Assembly: GCF_022376445.1 (NCBI RefSeq)
Contig: NW_025955027.1
Location: 155,006 to 219,005 of the forward strand
Source of the DNA: Fomitopsis serialis
Taxonomy: Eukaryota > Basidiomycota > Agaricomycetes > Polyporales > Fomitopsidaceae
Direction of reading: 5' to 3'
DNA length: 64,000 nt
Part shown: in pieces, positions 36,090 to 46,018 of the stretch
Numbering within the stretch: position 1 is the first letter of the stretch
Layout of the letters: the number at the start of each line of letters is the position of its first letter
The notes under the pieces: model-generated
What the model was told of the DNA's origin: nothing
Database searches by the model: none
The model's input: the letters and a program-made list of their open reading frames with translations, nothing else
Translations under genes and position numbers: made by a program

Positions 36090-36360
36090 CGAAGCATAAC
36101 TGCTACCCCTAAGTTTTTCCACGATCTCGTCGAATTCGGCATCCCTGTAGCTTCTACGCAACACAGGCAGTGCTGGGGGTTGGCTCTCGTTTATGTCCCG
36201 GCGCCAGTTACGGTTATACGACGTCTGTGCGATTTTGCTGCTCTGGATAATACCTGTGAAGCCTATTTAGTAAGTACCATTGGACGTGAGAGAACATCAG
36301 GACAAGACCTGTGTCTAATGAAGTCATTTCTGAAGTCATGTCTGAGGGCCCTATTCTGAA
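36090..36360 (-). pseudogene. 3' part of a split MYND-family relic
   Basis: On the minus strand YNRNWRRDINESQPPALPV (near 36150..36225) aligns with YNRDWRQDISKDSPPVHLL, the C-terminal exon of the MYND gene at 23895..26442, and an intron-like acceptor precedes it at the same place. The stretch just left of 36360 reads FRIGPSDMTS, which lines up with the exon before it. The remaining part of the gene lies at 40711..41300 beyond the Helitron-like insertion, in the right order and strand. Confidence 0.6.
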
Positions 36361-37072
36361 TCTATAAGGAATGGGACGGCGGTGTCAATGTGGCGCGCGT
36401 AACTCGCGTGGTTTTCGCGTATGCTCGCTGGGGAGGGGCAACGCCCGCAAGGGCGAATCTGTTTGTTCGTGTTTGGAATTAGTGGCATTGGTCGCGAGAG
36501 TGGTAGAAGCACTGTATCACAAACATGAGCTCCCTCAGATGCTTTGGTGTCCGCGGATGCAACGGGATTGAGAGCCATGAGGCCATAGAAGGTTTTGTTA
36601 GGTTACATGGACGAGAATTCCGATTTAATGAGTGTGGCTCATGTGTGTTTCCTCAATCATGGAGTGAAAGACAAATATCCACACAATGAAACCACTAATG
36701 AAACACTCATACGTACTCTCGCAATATATTTGTCACCAATGACCAGGCATGAATGCCTTTGCTTCAGGTTAGATACACGGTATACTGATAGGCACGAAGA
36801 CGCGCGAGATGTCTCCGCCACAAACACGTCGTACGGTCACGTGAGCAACAACAACGCGGTTACCCGTTCATCTCCATGCGCGTAACAATGTCCGTTCTCT
36901 CTCAAACATATCTCCTTTCGATAGGTGAGTTGAGGTATAAATGTACCATGGTCCCTGAATTTAATCGGGAGTTTCCTAGATTTATTCTGCGCTTAATTCG
37001 TGCCCTGAAGTTCAGCTACAGCATAATACACCAATAATCATCCTCGGAGACGCATACATCATTAGCACGAGT

Positions 37073-38338
37073 ATGGTGGCCAAAGGAACATATAAATCAT
37101 GTACTAGACCGAGGCGGAAGGGACGCTCTTCAGCACAGAAGGCAGCTGCAGCCAAGGGAGCTCTGGCTAGTAGAGCTCAGTATCATGGAGACTCAGACTC
37201 AGACTCGGCACTGGCGAGAGAGAACATACCTGTAATGGGTCCACAGTCATCTGGGATGGCTATTTTTTCGGAGTGGAGTGTCAGTGATATAGGTTACTTC
37301 CTTGCCAAGTGACAAACAAAACTCACTGTCATGTAGAAAGCTGAGATGGAGGACTTGCCGGCGCATGATGGGACTCAGCACTGGCATAAGCTTGCCGAAT
37401 CGAGGAGACAACTGCACAACAGTCAGCGACGAGAAGCACGTATGAAGAAACGAATGAATGTACTCAAGGACAAGCTTCGAGTCAAGACAAATCTTCATGC
37501 ATCTGTTGAGAAGCACAACACCGAGTTAGAGGGCAAGATCGTGCATCTTCAGCAGGAGGGGCACGAACTTCGCACGACCCTGGTCGGAACACGCAGCGCA
37601 AGCCTTGAATGGTCGATAAGCTACATGGTTGTCAAAATACTATTCGAAAGCTTCGCAAACGCAGCGAGCGTGCACCCCGTGTTCTCGCGAACGTGATTGA
37701 GAGGGCGAAGTCACGGCCAGCGATCTTTCGTTTGAAGCGGAAGGGTGTTTACACGCCAGCCGCGCGGTCGCTTGCGCGCATGTTGGTGCGAGGTGGATGT
37801 TCACAGAAGAAGGTCAGAGACGCCATGCAAGGCGTTGCGGGAGCGTTAGATGTTCGACGACACCTGTCACGAACATATTCGCCGCGAAGCACGTACCTTT
37901 GACAGCAGTGGCCACGAGGCCGAGCGCCGCAGACGTCAAGTCGAGCACGATCTGGCAACTGCTCAGCAGAGATCAGCAGAGGCCGCGGAGAAGAAGCGCA
38001 AGGAAAATGAACGGGAGGCCAAGCTGCGTGCAGTCAAGTTCGTAGTTGACGAGGAGGGCCTGGCGAAATTACGCAGACCTGACATTGATCAGCAGCTTCA
38101 AGTCTATCGGCTCGACGATAAGGAGACCCCCGCACCTTCGTCTTTGCACAAGAAAAAGGTCAAAAAGCCCGAGGCATTACTAGAGCTGAGGAAGGCGATT
38201 GCGCGTGCAGAGGCCCGCCGTACACTGGCTCTTTCGAATACTGCTACATCTGAGTCAGACAGCATTACAGCGAGTTTGACACAACGAGCAGGGGAATCCC
38301 ACATAGACTATGATAATGACTCGGACCTAGATTGTTAG
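37073..38338 (+). pseudogene. Captured, internally deleted basidiomycete gene
   Basis: Starts MVAKGTYKSCTRPRRKGRS (ATG 37073). After an intron-like gap a coiled coil follows (HKLAESRRQLHNSQRREARM; KHNTELEGKIVHLQQEGHEL). Then FRLKRKGVYTPAARSLARML and VRGGCSQKKVRDAMQ match the N-terminal domain of a large agaricomycete family of about 900 residues, often found near mobile DNA. At about 37845 the text jumps to MFDDTCHEHIRREARTFDSS, which is the C-terminal part of that family, ending DNDSDLDC with TAG at 38336..38338. The central several hundred residues are missing, so the product is not functional in its original role. The family assignment rests on my recollection of its pattern. Confidence 0.5.
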
Positions 38339-38529
38339 ACTATAACATACATTTTAGTATAACGTACTCGTAATTTACTCTGGATAGATGTCTTGCCTGT
38401 AGAGCTTGAACGCGATCAGTGCGATGTATACGCCACACCAGCGCCACACGATCGAGGTGTGACCAAGTTTGCAGTGGCGCGTCGCTGACTAAGCGGCCAC
38501 GGGCGTCGCAGGGCTTGCCCCTCCCCATG

Positions 38530-38840
38530 CTCGCGTGGGTTTCGCGTACGCCCACGAGAAACGCACATGGCGTCCACGTTCGCCGCGTGGCCTCATGTGG
38601 CGCACCCTCCTCCCATAAGCTCCCGGCGTCTTCCGCCCGCGGGGGCCTGCGCGAGCCAGCCCGAGGTGTCCCCGAGGCTGAATTTCCGCGTGAAATGGGG
38701 GGAAGTGACGGAAAAATGAGTAGAAAAAAATACACATAGGTTATAAATGGGAAGCCTGAGTGATGGGAAGAAAAATCACAACTCAGTGCTGGGAAGTAGG
38801 ACAGCTCAGCCCTGGGAAATGAGATATCAATACCGGGAAA
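38530..38840 (+). repeat. About 300-bp block repeated at 39547..39850
   Basis: The block running from TTTCGCGTACGCCCACGAG through TAAATGGGAAGCCTGAGTGA is nearly identical in units 1 and 2 of the Helitron-like composite, offset by about 1017 bp. It is followed in each by AT-rich, loosely repetitive sequence built on CTGGGAAA and GGACACATCAATACTGGG phrases to about 39230 and 40440. Confidence 0.75.
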
Positions 38841-39293
38841 ATAAGGAAGATTGGTACCAGGAAAACAGGACACATCAATAAGTACCAGGAAATAATGGGA
38901 AACACAGCAGTAATACCAAAGAAATAAACACCAACTTGAAGAAGACAGAGATATCAATGAAAATGTACCACAGGCCGGGAAATATTGAAGAAAGATGTGA
39001 TCACAAGGGCAACACATGGCATTGAATGAACCAGACTAATATCAGTACTGGGGAAACAGGACACATCAATACTGGGAAATAATGGGAAAAACAGAGGTAA
39101 TATGGAAGAAATGCCCTGCAGCAGATTATAAAATCACAAGACAAATGTATACACAGGAGAGTGTACTGCAGGCCGGGAAACATTGAATCAAAATGTAACC
39201 ACAAGGGCAACACATAGCATTGAATGATCCAGATGCTGCCAGCCCAAGTATGTAATCTTAAAAGTAACATGAAGCAGTGAATGAAAACCCGCT

Positions 39294-39496
39294 GCCAGAC
39301 CTGTGGCGAAGCCCAGGTCTGGCAGGCTCAAGCATGTAACCTTAGGGGTAACATGGAGCACAGAATGAAAGAACTGCCGCCAGACCTGTGGCGAAGCCCA
39401 GGTCTGGCAGGCCCAAGCATTGCAATCTTATGGGCGACATGAAGCAGTGAATGAAAGAACCGCCCCGTCAGCCCGTGGCGAAGCCACGGGTTGACG
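39294..39496 (+). repeat. Phased hairpin array 1 (three hairpins)
   Basis: Hairpins at 39294..39323, 39379..39408 and 39466..39496, starting 85 and 87 bp apart. The first two have a stem starting GCCAGACCTG and closing CAGGTCTGGC. The third has an unrelated stem (CGTCAGCCCGTGGC / GCCACGGGTTGACG) that still pairs fully. All share the core GGCGAAGCC with a GAA loop. The spacers are related (AAGCATGTAA..., AACATGAAGCAGTGAATGAAAG). The third hairpin lies 7 nt from the right end of unit 1. Confidence 0.85.
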
Positions 39497-40500
39497 ACGC
39501 TCGTCTAAAAGGAGTGGGACGAGGGTGGTGCTGTGGCGCGCGTAACTCGCGTGGCTTTTCGCGTACGCCCACGAGAAACACACATGGAGCGCACATGGCG
39601 TCCACGTTCGCCGTGTGGCCTCATGTGGCGCACCCTCCTCCCATAAGCTCCCGGCGTCTTCCGCCCGCGGGCGCCTGCGCGAGCCAGCCCGAGGTGTCCC
39701 CGAGGCTGAATTTCCGCGTGAAATGGGGGGAAGTGACGGAAAAATGAGTAGAAGAAAACACACATAGGTTATAAATGGGAAGCCTGAGTGATGGGAAGAA
39801 AAATCACAACTCAGTGCTGGGAAATAGGTCATCTCAGTGCCGGGAAATTAGCACTGAAAGACCACAAAGGAAATGCAATGGGAAAGATTGAGTAGGGAAA
39901 TGTGTGCCTAAAATCAATGTTAATGGCAAGCATGAGTAACGGGAAAATTGAGCAATGTCAGGACTCAGTACTGGGAAAACTTGAACAGGGCATCTCAGTC
40001 CCAGGGAAAATAGTGTGGATTAGCACAGAGAGAACAGTATATAGGTTCCTCCTGGGAAGTAGAAATTAAATATGAGAAAAAATCAATATTGGGAAAACAG
40101 GACACCTCAGTAACGGGAAATAATGGGAAGGCACATTTCACTGGCAATAATGGGAGTAAGTACCAGGAAAACACACCTCAGTGTTGGGAAAACAGTAGAA
40201 ATTAGTCCAGGGAAATGAGATATCAATCCCGGGAAAACAGGAAATCTCAGTGCTGGGAAAACAGGACACATCAATACTGGGAAATAATGGGAAAACAGTA
40301 ATATCAAACAATTGCCCTGCAGCAGATTATGGACATCAAGACTACAAAAATATGGAACAAAGTGTACTGCAGGCCAGGAAATATTGAATAAAAACGTAAC
40401 CACAAGAGCAACACACAGCATTGAATGAATCAGATATGGGCTGGCAGTGCCCAAGCATGTAATCTTAAGAGTAACATGAAGCAGTGAATGAAAGATTGCT

Positions 40501-40703
40501 GCCAGACCTGTGGCGAAGCCCAGGTCTGGCAGGCTCAAGCATGTAATTGTAGGAGTAACATGGAGCACAGAATGAAAGAACCACTGCCAGACCTGTGGCG
40601 AAGCCCAGGTCTGGCATGCATTAACATTGTAATCTTATGGGCGACATGAAGCAGTGAATGAAAGAACCGCCCCGTCAACCCGTGGCGAAGCCACGGGTTG
40701 GCG
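40501..40703 (+). repeat. Phased hairpin array 2 (three hairpins)
   Basis: Hairpins at 40501..40530, 40586..40615 and 40673..40703, again 85 and 87 bp apart: a copy of array 1 displaced by exactly 1207 bp. The third stem reads CGTCAACCCGTGGC / GCCACGGGTTGGCG, differing from array 1 at positions that keep pairing (a G-U in one becomes A-U in the other, and another pair becomes U-G). Confidence 0.85.
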
Positions 40704-40710
40704 ACGCTCG

Positions 40711-41300
40711 TATGTAGAATGCGACACCCCGTTCAGGTTGCGTTGGCCAATGAAGATGCAGCTCCTGAGGGTCAACACCTTTGCCACCCGTTATCATCTT
40801 CAGAAATTCGGACAAGCGAATGACCGCACATCCGATGACCTTGAACTTATCCTTTGTATGCGTTCCTTGCGGAGTGTAATCCAACACCTCGAGAATGAGG
40901 TGCGTACTACGTGTACGACCTGGGTCTTCGTGCAAACGCAATGCACTGACGTAGGGCAGCGTATCCGCCACTTGTCACCATGCGTCCCAATCTTTCTCCC
41001 TTTGTGCAGCAACTGGATCCGTCAGAGCGATTCGTTTGATCTGCGCATTCCTCTCTGCCAATCTTCTGGCCCAAGGCAGATCAGCTGCGTACTTGATGAA
41101 ACATAAGTCACATCATTCAAAGCCAGTGTATCCACGTACTTCTCGCAATGTCCCGCCTGACCGAGTCGAGGGTCAGTAAATGTTCTTGTGCCTGAGCCTC
41201 AATGGCGCCCTTCCAATCACTGAACAGGAACTGGACTCGTTGTCAAACAGCAGACTCGGATGCGGGCGCCACTGGCATAATGTGATATGAGCCCTTGAGG
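40711..41300 (-). pseudogene. 5' part of a split MYND-family relic
   Basis: On the minus strand AAQREKDWDAW, then a TGA stop, then QVADTLPYVSALRLHEDPGR, HTKDKFKVIGCAVIRLSEFL and PTQPERGVAFYI align with the 3' exons of the MYND gene at 23895..26442. Further right (about 41140..41250) DSVRRDIARST-like sequence matches an upstream exon (DLVRQDIARGT), while the MYND-finger exons between them are gone. The reading continues in frame across the inferred A|T site into 36360 downward. At least one nonsense codon and a large deletion mark it as dead. Confidence 0.65.
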
Positions 41301-42493
41301 AGAGCGACGGTCAATGCCAGTGGAATCATAAGTTACAGGCATCGATGTCTTACTATCACTGTTACCTCCGTCTGCACGTTCAGGTTGCCTGGCCCTCGAC
41401 TGGGAAACAGAGTGAGCTGGCAGTTGTATTCAAGTCAAGTTTCCGCCGCTAATAGACGCCAGCAATCATGACATACCCCTTATGGCAACTGCCTACCTAC
41501 ACTGAGTAAATCATGACTTTCAGCCTGGTTTGAGTCGGTACGTCGCTACAGTACTGGCCCTCCTGTATATTTCGAGTCGGACAACTTGAACACATATATA
41601 GAGGTTCCGCCGTTCAAGGCAATTATAATGGTTTTGACTTCAACCTCGCGAGTATCGACCCGGAAGCCTTCCACGACGTCATGTGCCGACCGAACTAGTC
41701 GACTCGAGAGAGAACCTGGGGATGGGTTTCGAAGTGACGACGGTTATTGTGTACCCAAGTACATAATGTAGTCCTTGGCATCCACAAAGTCAAACCTCAC
41801 CTATCGCTGACTGTCGCCATCAATTATCAGACACCCCTGCCAGTGATCGCATTATTCTGGCAAACTCGGGGGTGACTCGGATCCAGAACGTGAGATCCCA
41901 TTCGGACGTTTACATGCCCACAATATGCTCCCAGGTTATCCTAACAGACTGGTTCTAGGACACTGTTGCGGTCTCATCTCACGCGTCTTCGTAAGACCTG
42001 TACAGCGCTGTGATTGACCTAGCCGGGTGAGGACGACGTTGAACTTCTGCTAGAATGCTCAGGTTAACACAGCGACAGTCGTGCCGGCGACTCGAGCCAT
42101 GCTCACCGGCATGTAAGATACATTCGGATCGAAGGTGTAACTTCAAGTTTCCGAACCAAGCAGACTGACGTGAAAGGACGGAGGTCCCAGTCCTACTAAG
42201 TGGTTACAACAGATGATGTGTCGTACGTTCACGCTTGCATTGGTGTGCGGGGCCCCGGGCACGGCGTACATTAAATGTGACTTTACTAAGTCCATACATG
42301 CCTACGTCGTAGATCGAACAGCCAGTGAAAGGAAGGCGCGGGCCGGATAACTGAAGTTTCCTATAGAGTCGCTATTGCCCTCTGCCTCCGCGTAAGAGTC
42401 ATAACGGGATGTGCATCAGCAAATTGGGCAAGTCCTGACAATCTGCCCATCTGAGATGCACCACTCAGAGCATCAGGGCATTTCAGGTGTCAG
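41301..42493. other. 1.2-kb stretch with no recognised gene
   Basis: No coding motif was seen on either strand. It lies between the MYND relic and the Plavaka element and may include the element's left end, whose terminal repeat I could not find. Confidence 0.3.
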
Positions 42494-42566
42494 ACTCTGT
42501 CAGACAGGTTCAGACAGGTTCAGACAGGTTCAGGAATCAGACAGGTTCAGATGGGTTCAGACAGAT
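42494..42566. repeat. Short tandem repeat CAGACAGGTT
   Basis: A 10-bp unit, CAGACAGGTT with small variants, is repeated about six times just downstream of the Plavaka transposase stop. It may be a subterminal repeat of that element, the kind of site a CACTA-type transposase binds, or an unrelated minisatellite. Confidence 0.6.
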
Positions 42567-42596
42567 CCAAATCAATGCAAATAACAGTGACGAAGA

Positions 42597-45500
42597 CTAA
42601 AATATAGTTTCGTGTGAATGATAGTCACTGTACTTATTTACATAGAATGATTCAAATGCATCTAGGCTATACGAGAAATGAAAGTCGACTGGTATCGAAG
42701 CATCTCCATACAGTGGCATCAGGTGAACAGCACGAAATAGACTATCTAAATGTACAATAGACGATACCTGCTGTTCATCATCATCGAGCTCGGGCTGAAC
42801 GACGTACATGCCAGTCACATCGCTTGGATCCTCTAAGACGTCGAACCAATCAATCAGTGCGCACGGATAGCGTATACCACTGTATGTGACCGCCATCAGC
42901 CCCATGACCCGACCGACAGCCATCCCATTCATGCCGGGCTCGTCCGCGTCAACACCAATGAGGACTGTATCGTAACGCGGGTTGCCGCGCCAAGAAGGGT
43001 TGCACCGAATGAGCTCCCGGTGCATGCCGCGATCACCAGAGAGTTCGCTTGGCGCGAAGAACGTAGCATTCGCCGACCGGTACACGGCGATCTTCCCGAG
43101 GAATTGCGGACATTCTGATAGGTCCACCATGCTTGAGTCGATTTCGTCTGTGGCATACAGTTGGTCGAAGAGAAAGCGGCGGAGCAAAACGAGAAGGTCT
43201 GGCTGTTTGTACTCGGCGGCAAGCTCCTCAACACGGCGCATATAGACTAGACTCGTATGAGTATAATACACAGCTGCACTAAGTGAGTGAATTCAACTTA
43301 CCTTGTCGCATTGGAAGCTCGACGACACCCTCCACAGCACCATTTACGTCCATCGCTTCTTCCTCCGGCTCGTCAATGTTGTCAAGAGCGAACTGATCTT
43401 CGGTTACGAAAGCCACGTTCATCGCGTCCGCGAGGACGTCGCCGTCAAGCATGTGCCGGTTGGCAAAGACTGACCGCGCGGCACTGAGCTTGTCGAGGCG
43501 TTGGTTGATGCAAAGCATTTCGAGCAGAGCGTTATTCCTACTCGATCGTCGCCATGGCTGCTTGACCGCACGGATGTGTTTAGATTCGGTGATCGACGAG
43601 CATATACCGTTGGGCAAACCAAAAAGTCGAATGCCAGTAATGTAGTGGACGAGGGCATGTTGTCGTGGCAGCGAGAAACCCTCAGGGCGTACGCCAACAG
43701 TCTCGAATATGACACGATATCGGTGGAAGCGATCTAAGGCTTCTTGCATCGCCGCGAGAGAACCTTCATCATGAGCAGACCGTCGAGCCAGATAACAGAA
43801 GTCTAGGTATGCCGCAAAGCAGCGAACCATATCGTCCGGCACATGACCTTGTATGGCGGGAAGGTAGACCTTCCGTGACACAAGGACATTAGATTGTATT
43901 CTCGGAACGACGTCGGAATAGGGCATCAATTTACTCACCTTCATTAAGGCCTTCGAGTCGTTTCCAGTCCACTGCTTGAAGTTACGTCCTTCGGGAAAGC
44001 GGCGAAGTCCTGGGAATTGAGGCGCAGCGGCAATCCTTCGGATAAGTGATAGTATCAGTGATTTGATAGGTAGATGACATTAGGAAGCTCTCACCTGCGG
44101 TCTATATCATCCATTCTTCGACGAGCTTCGACTTTGGGATGCACGAGGTAAAGATACTGCTCCACCCAGTCGACGAGGTGGTCTTTGAAGGTCCCCTTGA
44201 TGAGCTGGTGGAGGAGATCAGGGGTGAGGAGTTCGTAGATGTCGGCACGGGGGAAGTACGTCGTGAACGGCTTGGAAAACGGCAGATGTTAACGTAATCA
44301 TTGTAACATTGGATCATCTTGACATACTATGATGTTCGCGTCGATTCCCCATGCGATCCAGACTTCGTCAGCATCGAATGTATTGATGACCTCTTCGGTG
44401 TGATCACGACAGCGTGGGTCTCCTCCACCTTTGTATAGATCTTCGGGAGGAAGGAGACACCTATCAGTTGGTGAGCAACACTACGAATAAGAGAAGAAAG
44501 ATGTGTACTTCGGGCACCACCCAGTCACTATCCCTGATAGGACGACTTGCTCGGGATAATCTGCAATGAACGGCCCGAGTTGATATATCACTCGTCGGAA
44601 GTGACCGTCGGGGCAGCATACAACGTCGTAGGTTTCCATATAAGGCCGCAGTGGCGACATGATGTGCGCTATTGACGCGTGGTACAGCTGTTTGCGGAAC
44701 GTTCGGAACTCATCAGTCTCGGCTTCGCCTCGTGCAGCTGTGGCGAAGTCAATGAGCTCGGATCTCCTCGCTTCGATGAAGGAAGCCTGTGGTAAAAAGA
44801 CATACCTTTCGGTATCGCCAAGAAAGCGATCGGGATAATTGCATCCTTGTGTGCACGTCTGACCGAGTTGTGGACATTGCCCACTGACATGTATAATGGA
44901 TGGAACTCCGAATTGCCAGTTCCGACAGATACAGTCGTCTTGTCAGCGCCGAGGATCATCGGGGACAACATCGATCCATGGCTCTCTGGATCCTCCGCAA
45001 TCTTCGTCTGTGAAGGGCATCATTGAGAGTAGATACACTTCGTGATACGCAGTACTCACTGCTTGTCTATACGCCCATTGCCCCGACATTGAGTTCGAGA
45101 AGCGTGTGGTATTAGGGGCGCTGTACTCCTGATAAGGAGTCGTATCGAACCGGCCATTGAAGTCCTCGTTGCCGATCATGTTCCGAGCAACTTGTCGGGC
45201 ATTGCAGCAGTGAACGACGTAGTCAGTGCGCTTCCACGACGGTGAGTCCTCGTCCACAGGCCCAGTGTAGCGAACTGTGAATGACTCCCACGGCGCGTTG
45301 CCATACGGAATCGCATCAATAGTCTTGTAGAGATCTTCTGTGTCCTCAAACGGCGGATCACCACCGCCTTGCATGGCGTTGTATGCCGCGATATTCCTTA
45401 GTAGTTCGTTGACGTCACCTTGCGATGCCTGCATCTTTTTGAAGAGGAGTTCGGCGAATTGGAAGGCTGGACGGTTCTCGAACGGCGCGTATGAGTCGAT

Positions 45501-45764
45501 TGGCTCTCGTTCTGGAGGGGGTGCACCAGGAGGAAGGAAGATACCTTCCGAATCGCAAGGTCGACCTATGTGAATGAAGTGAGCTACAGTAAGGCGAAGA
45601 TAGACGACGACATACCATTCAGATGAGGATGATATCGGAATGTCGACCTCGGTAGCCCAGTCTTAGATCGCTTGTGTCGACGTGAGTTGTGGGAGGTGAA
45701 GCCGCGGCGACAACGGAAGGATTGGCTGCAAATAGTGCACCAGTAGTGGTGGGGTTGGGGCATG
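42597..45764 (-). CDS. Plavaka-type (CACTA superfamily) transposase
   Basis: Start ATG 45764 (MPQPHHYWCTICSQSFRCRR): a C2H2 finger with Cys9, Cys12, His25 and His30. Then YAPFENRPAFQFAELLFKKM and NAPWESFTVRYTGP, and the core GADKTTVSVGTGNSEFHPLY / MSVGNVHNSVRRAHKDAI shared by Plavaka transposases. Later blocks are MCPKC-type GWCPKCVSPSEDLY, DIYELLTPDLLHQLIKGTFK, LPAIQGHVPDDMVRCFAAYL, LPRQHALVHYITGIRLFGLP and GICSSITESKHIRAVKQPWR. The tail PRYDTVLIGVDADEPGMNGM ends YHSHETIF, TAG at 42597..42599. The exons join through short introns with no frame break that I can see, so the protein may be functional. Terminal inverted repeats were not found. The 254 bp upstream (45765..46018) hold only a short palindrome near 45828..45877. 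Confidence 0.85.
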
Positions 45765-46018
45765 TTTTGTAAATTGATAAGGTAGATTGTTACGTGGTAC
45801 GTGAGGGAGAGAGCGTCCCGTACAAAGGCGCACGCAACAGAGACAAATATAATACAAACACTATTGTGTGCGCACCTTTGCCGGCGTGCCCTCGTGCCAA
45901 AACGGCAGGCCTCCCCTGTTCGGAAATTCCCGCCAGACTTCGTGGCATCGTCCGTCTACCTGCTTGAGGTCCTAGGTTCTGGCACATCGACGGCCTCAGC
46001 ACTCACAGTCGGGGCAAT

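Larger units (their letters stand above)
36361..40710 (+). mobile_element. Helitron-like tandem composite, 4.35 kb
   Basis: Two head-to-tail units share both ends. The left end is TCTAWAAGGARTGGGACG (36361 and 39504), followed in both by GGCGCGCGTAACTCGCGTGG. The right end is a 31-nt hairpin followed by ACGCTCG (ends at 39503 and 40710). Unit 1 is 36361..39503, unit 2 39504..40710 (1207 bp). The left flank is A (36360) and the next base on the right is T (40711), so the site is A|T. There are no terminal inverted repeats and no target duplication. A 5' TC, A|T target, a 3' hairpin 7 nt from the end, gene-fragment capture and tandem units fit rolling-circle Helitrons; the 3' end CTCG departs from the usual CTRR, and no Rep/helicase gene is present, so it would be non-autonomous. 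Confidence 0.6.

Noticed and set aside
39294..40703. CRISPR-like array (regular repeats with spacing)
   Set aside because: The repeats are hairpins 85-87 bp apart with related, not unique, spacers, and the host is a eukaryote. They are part of a mobile element.
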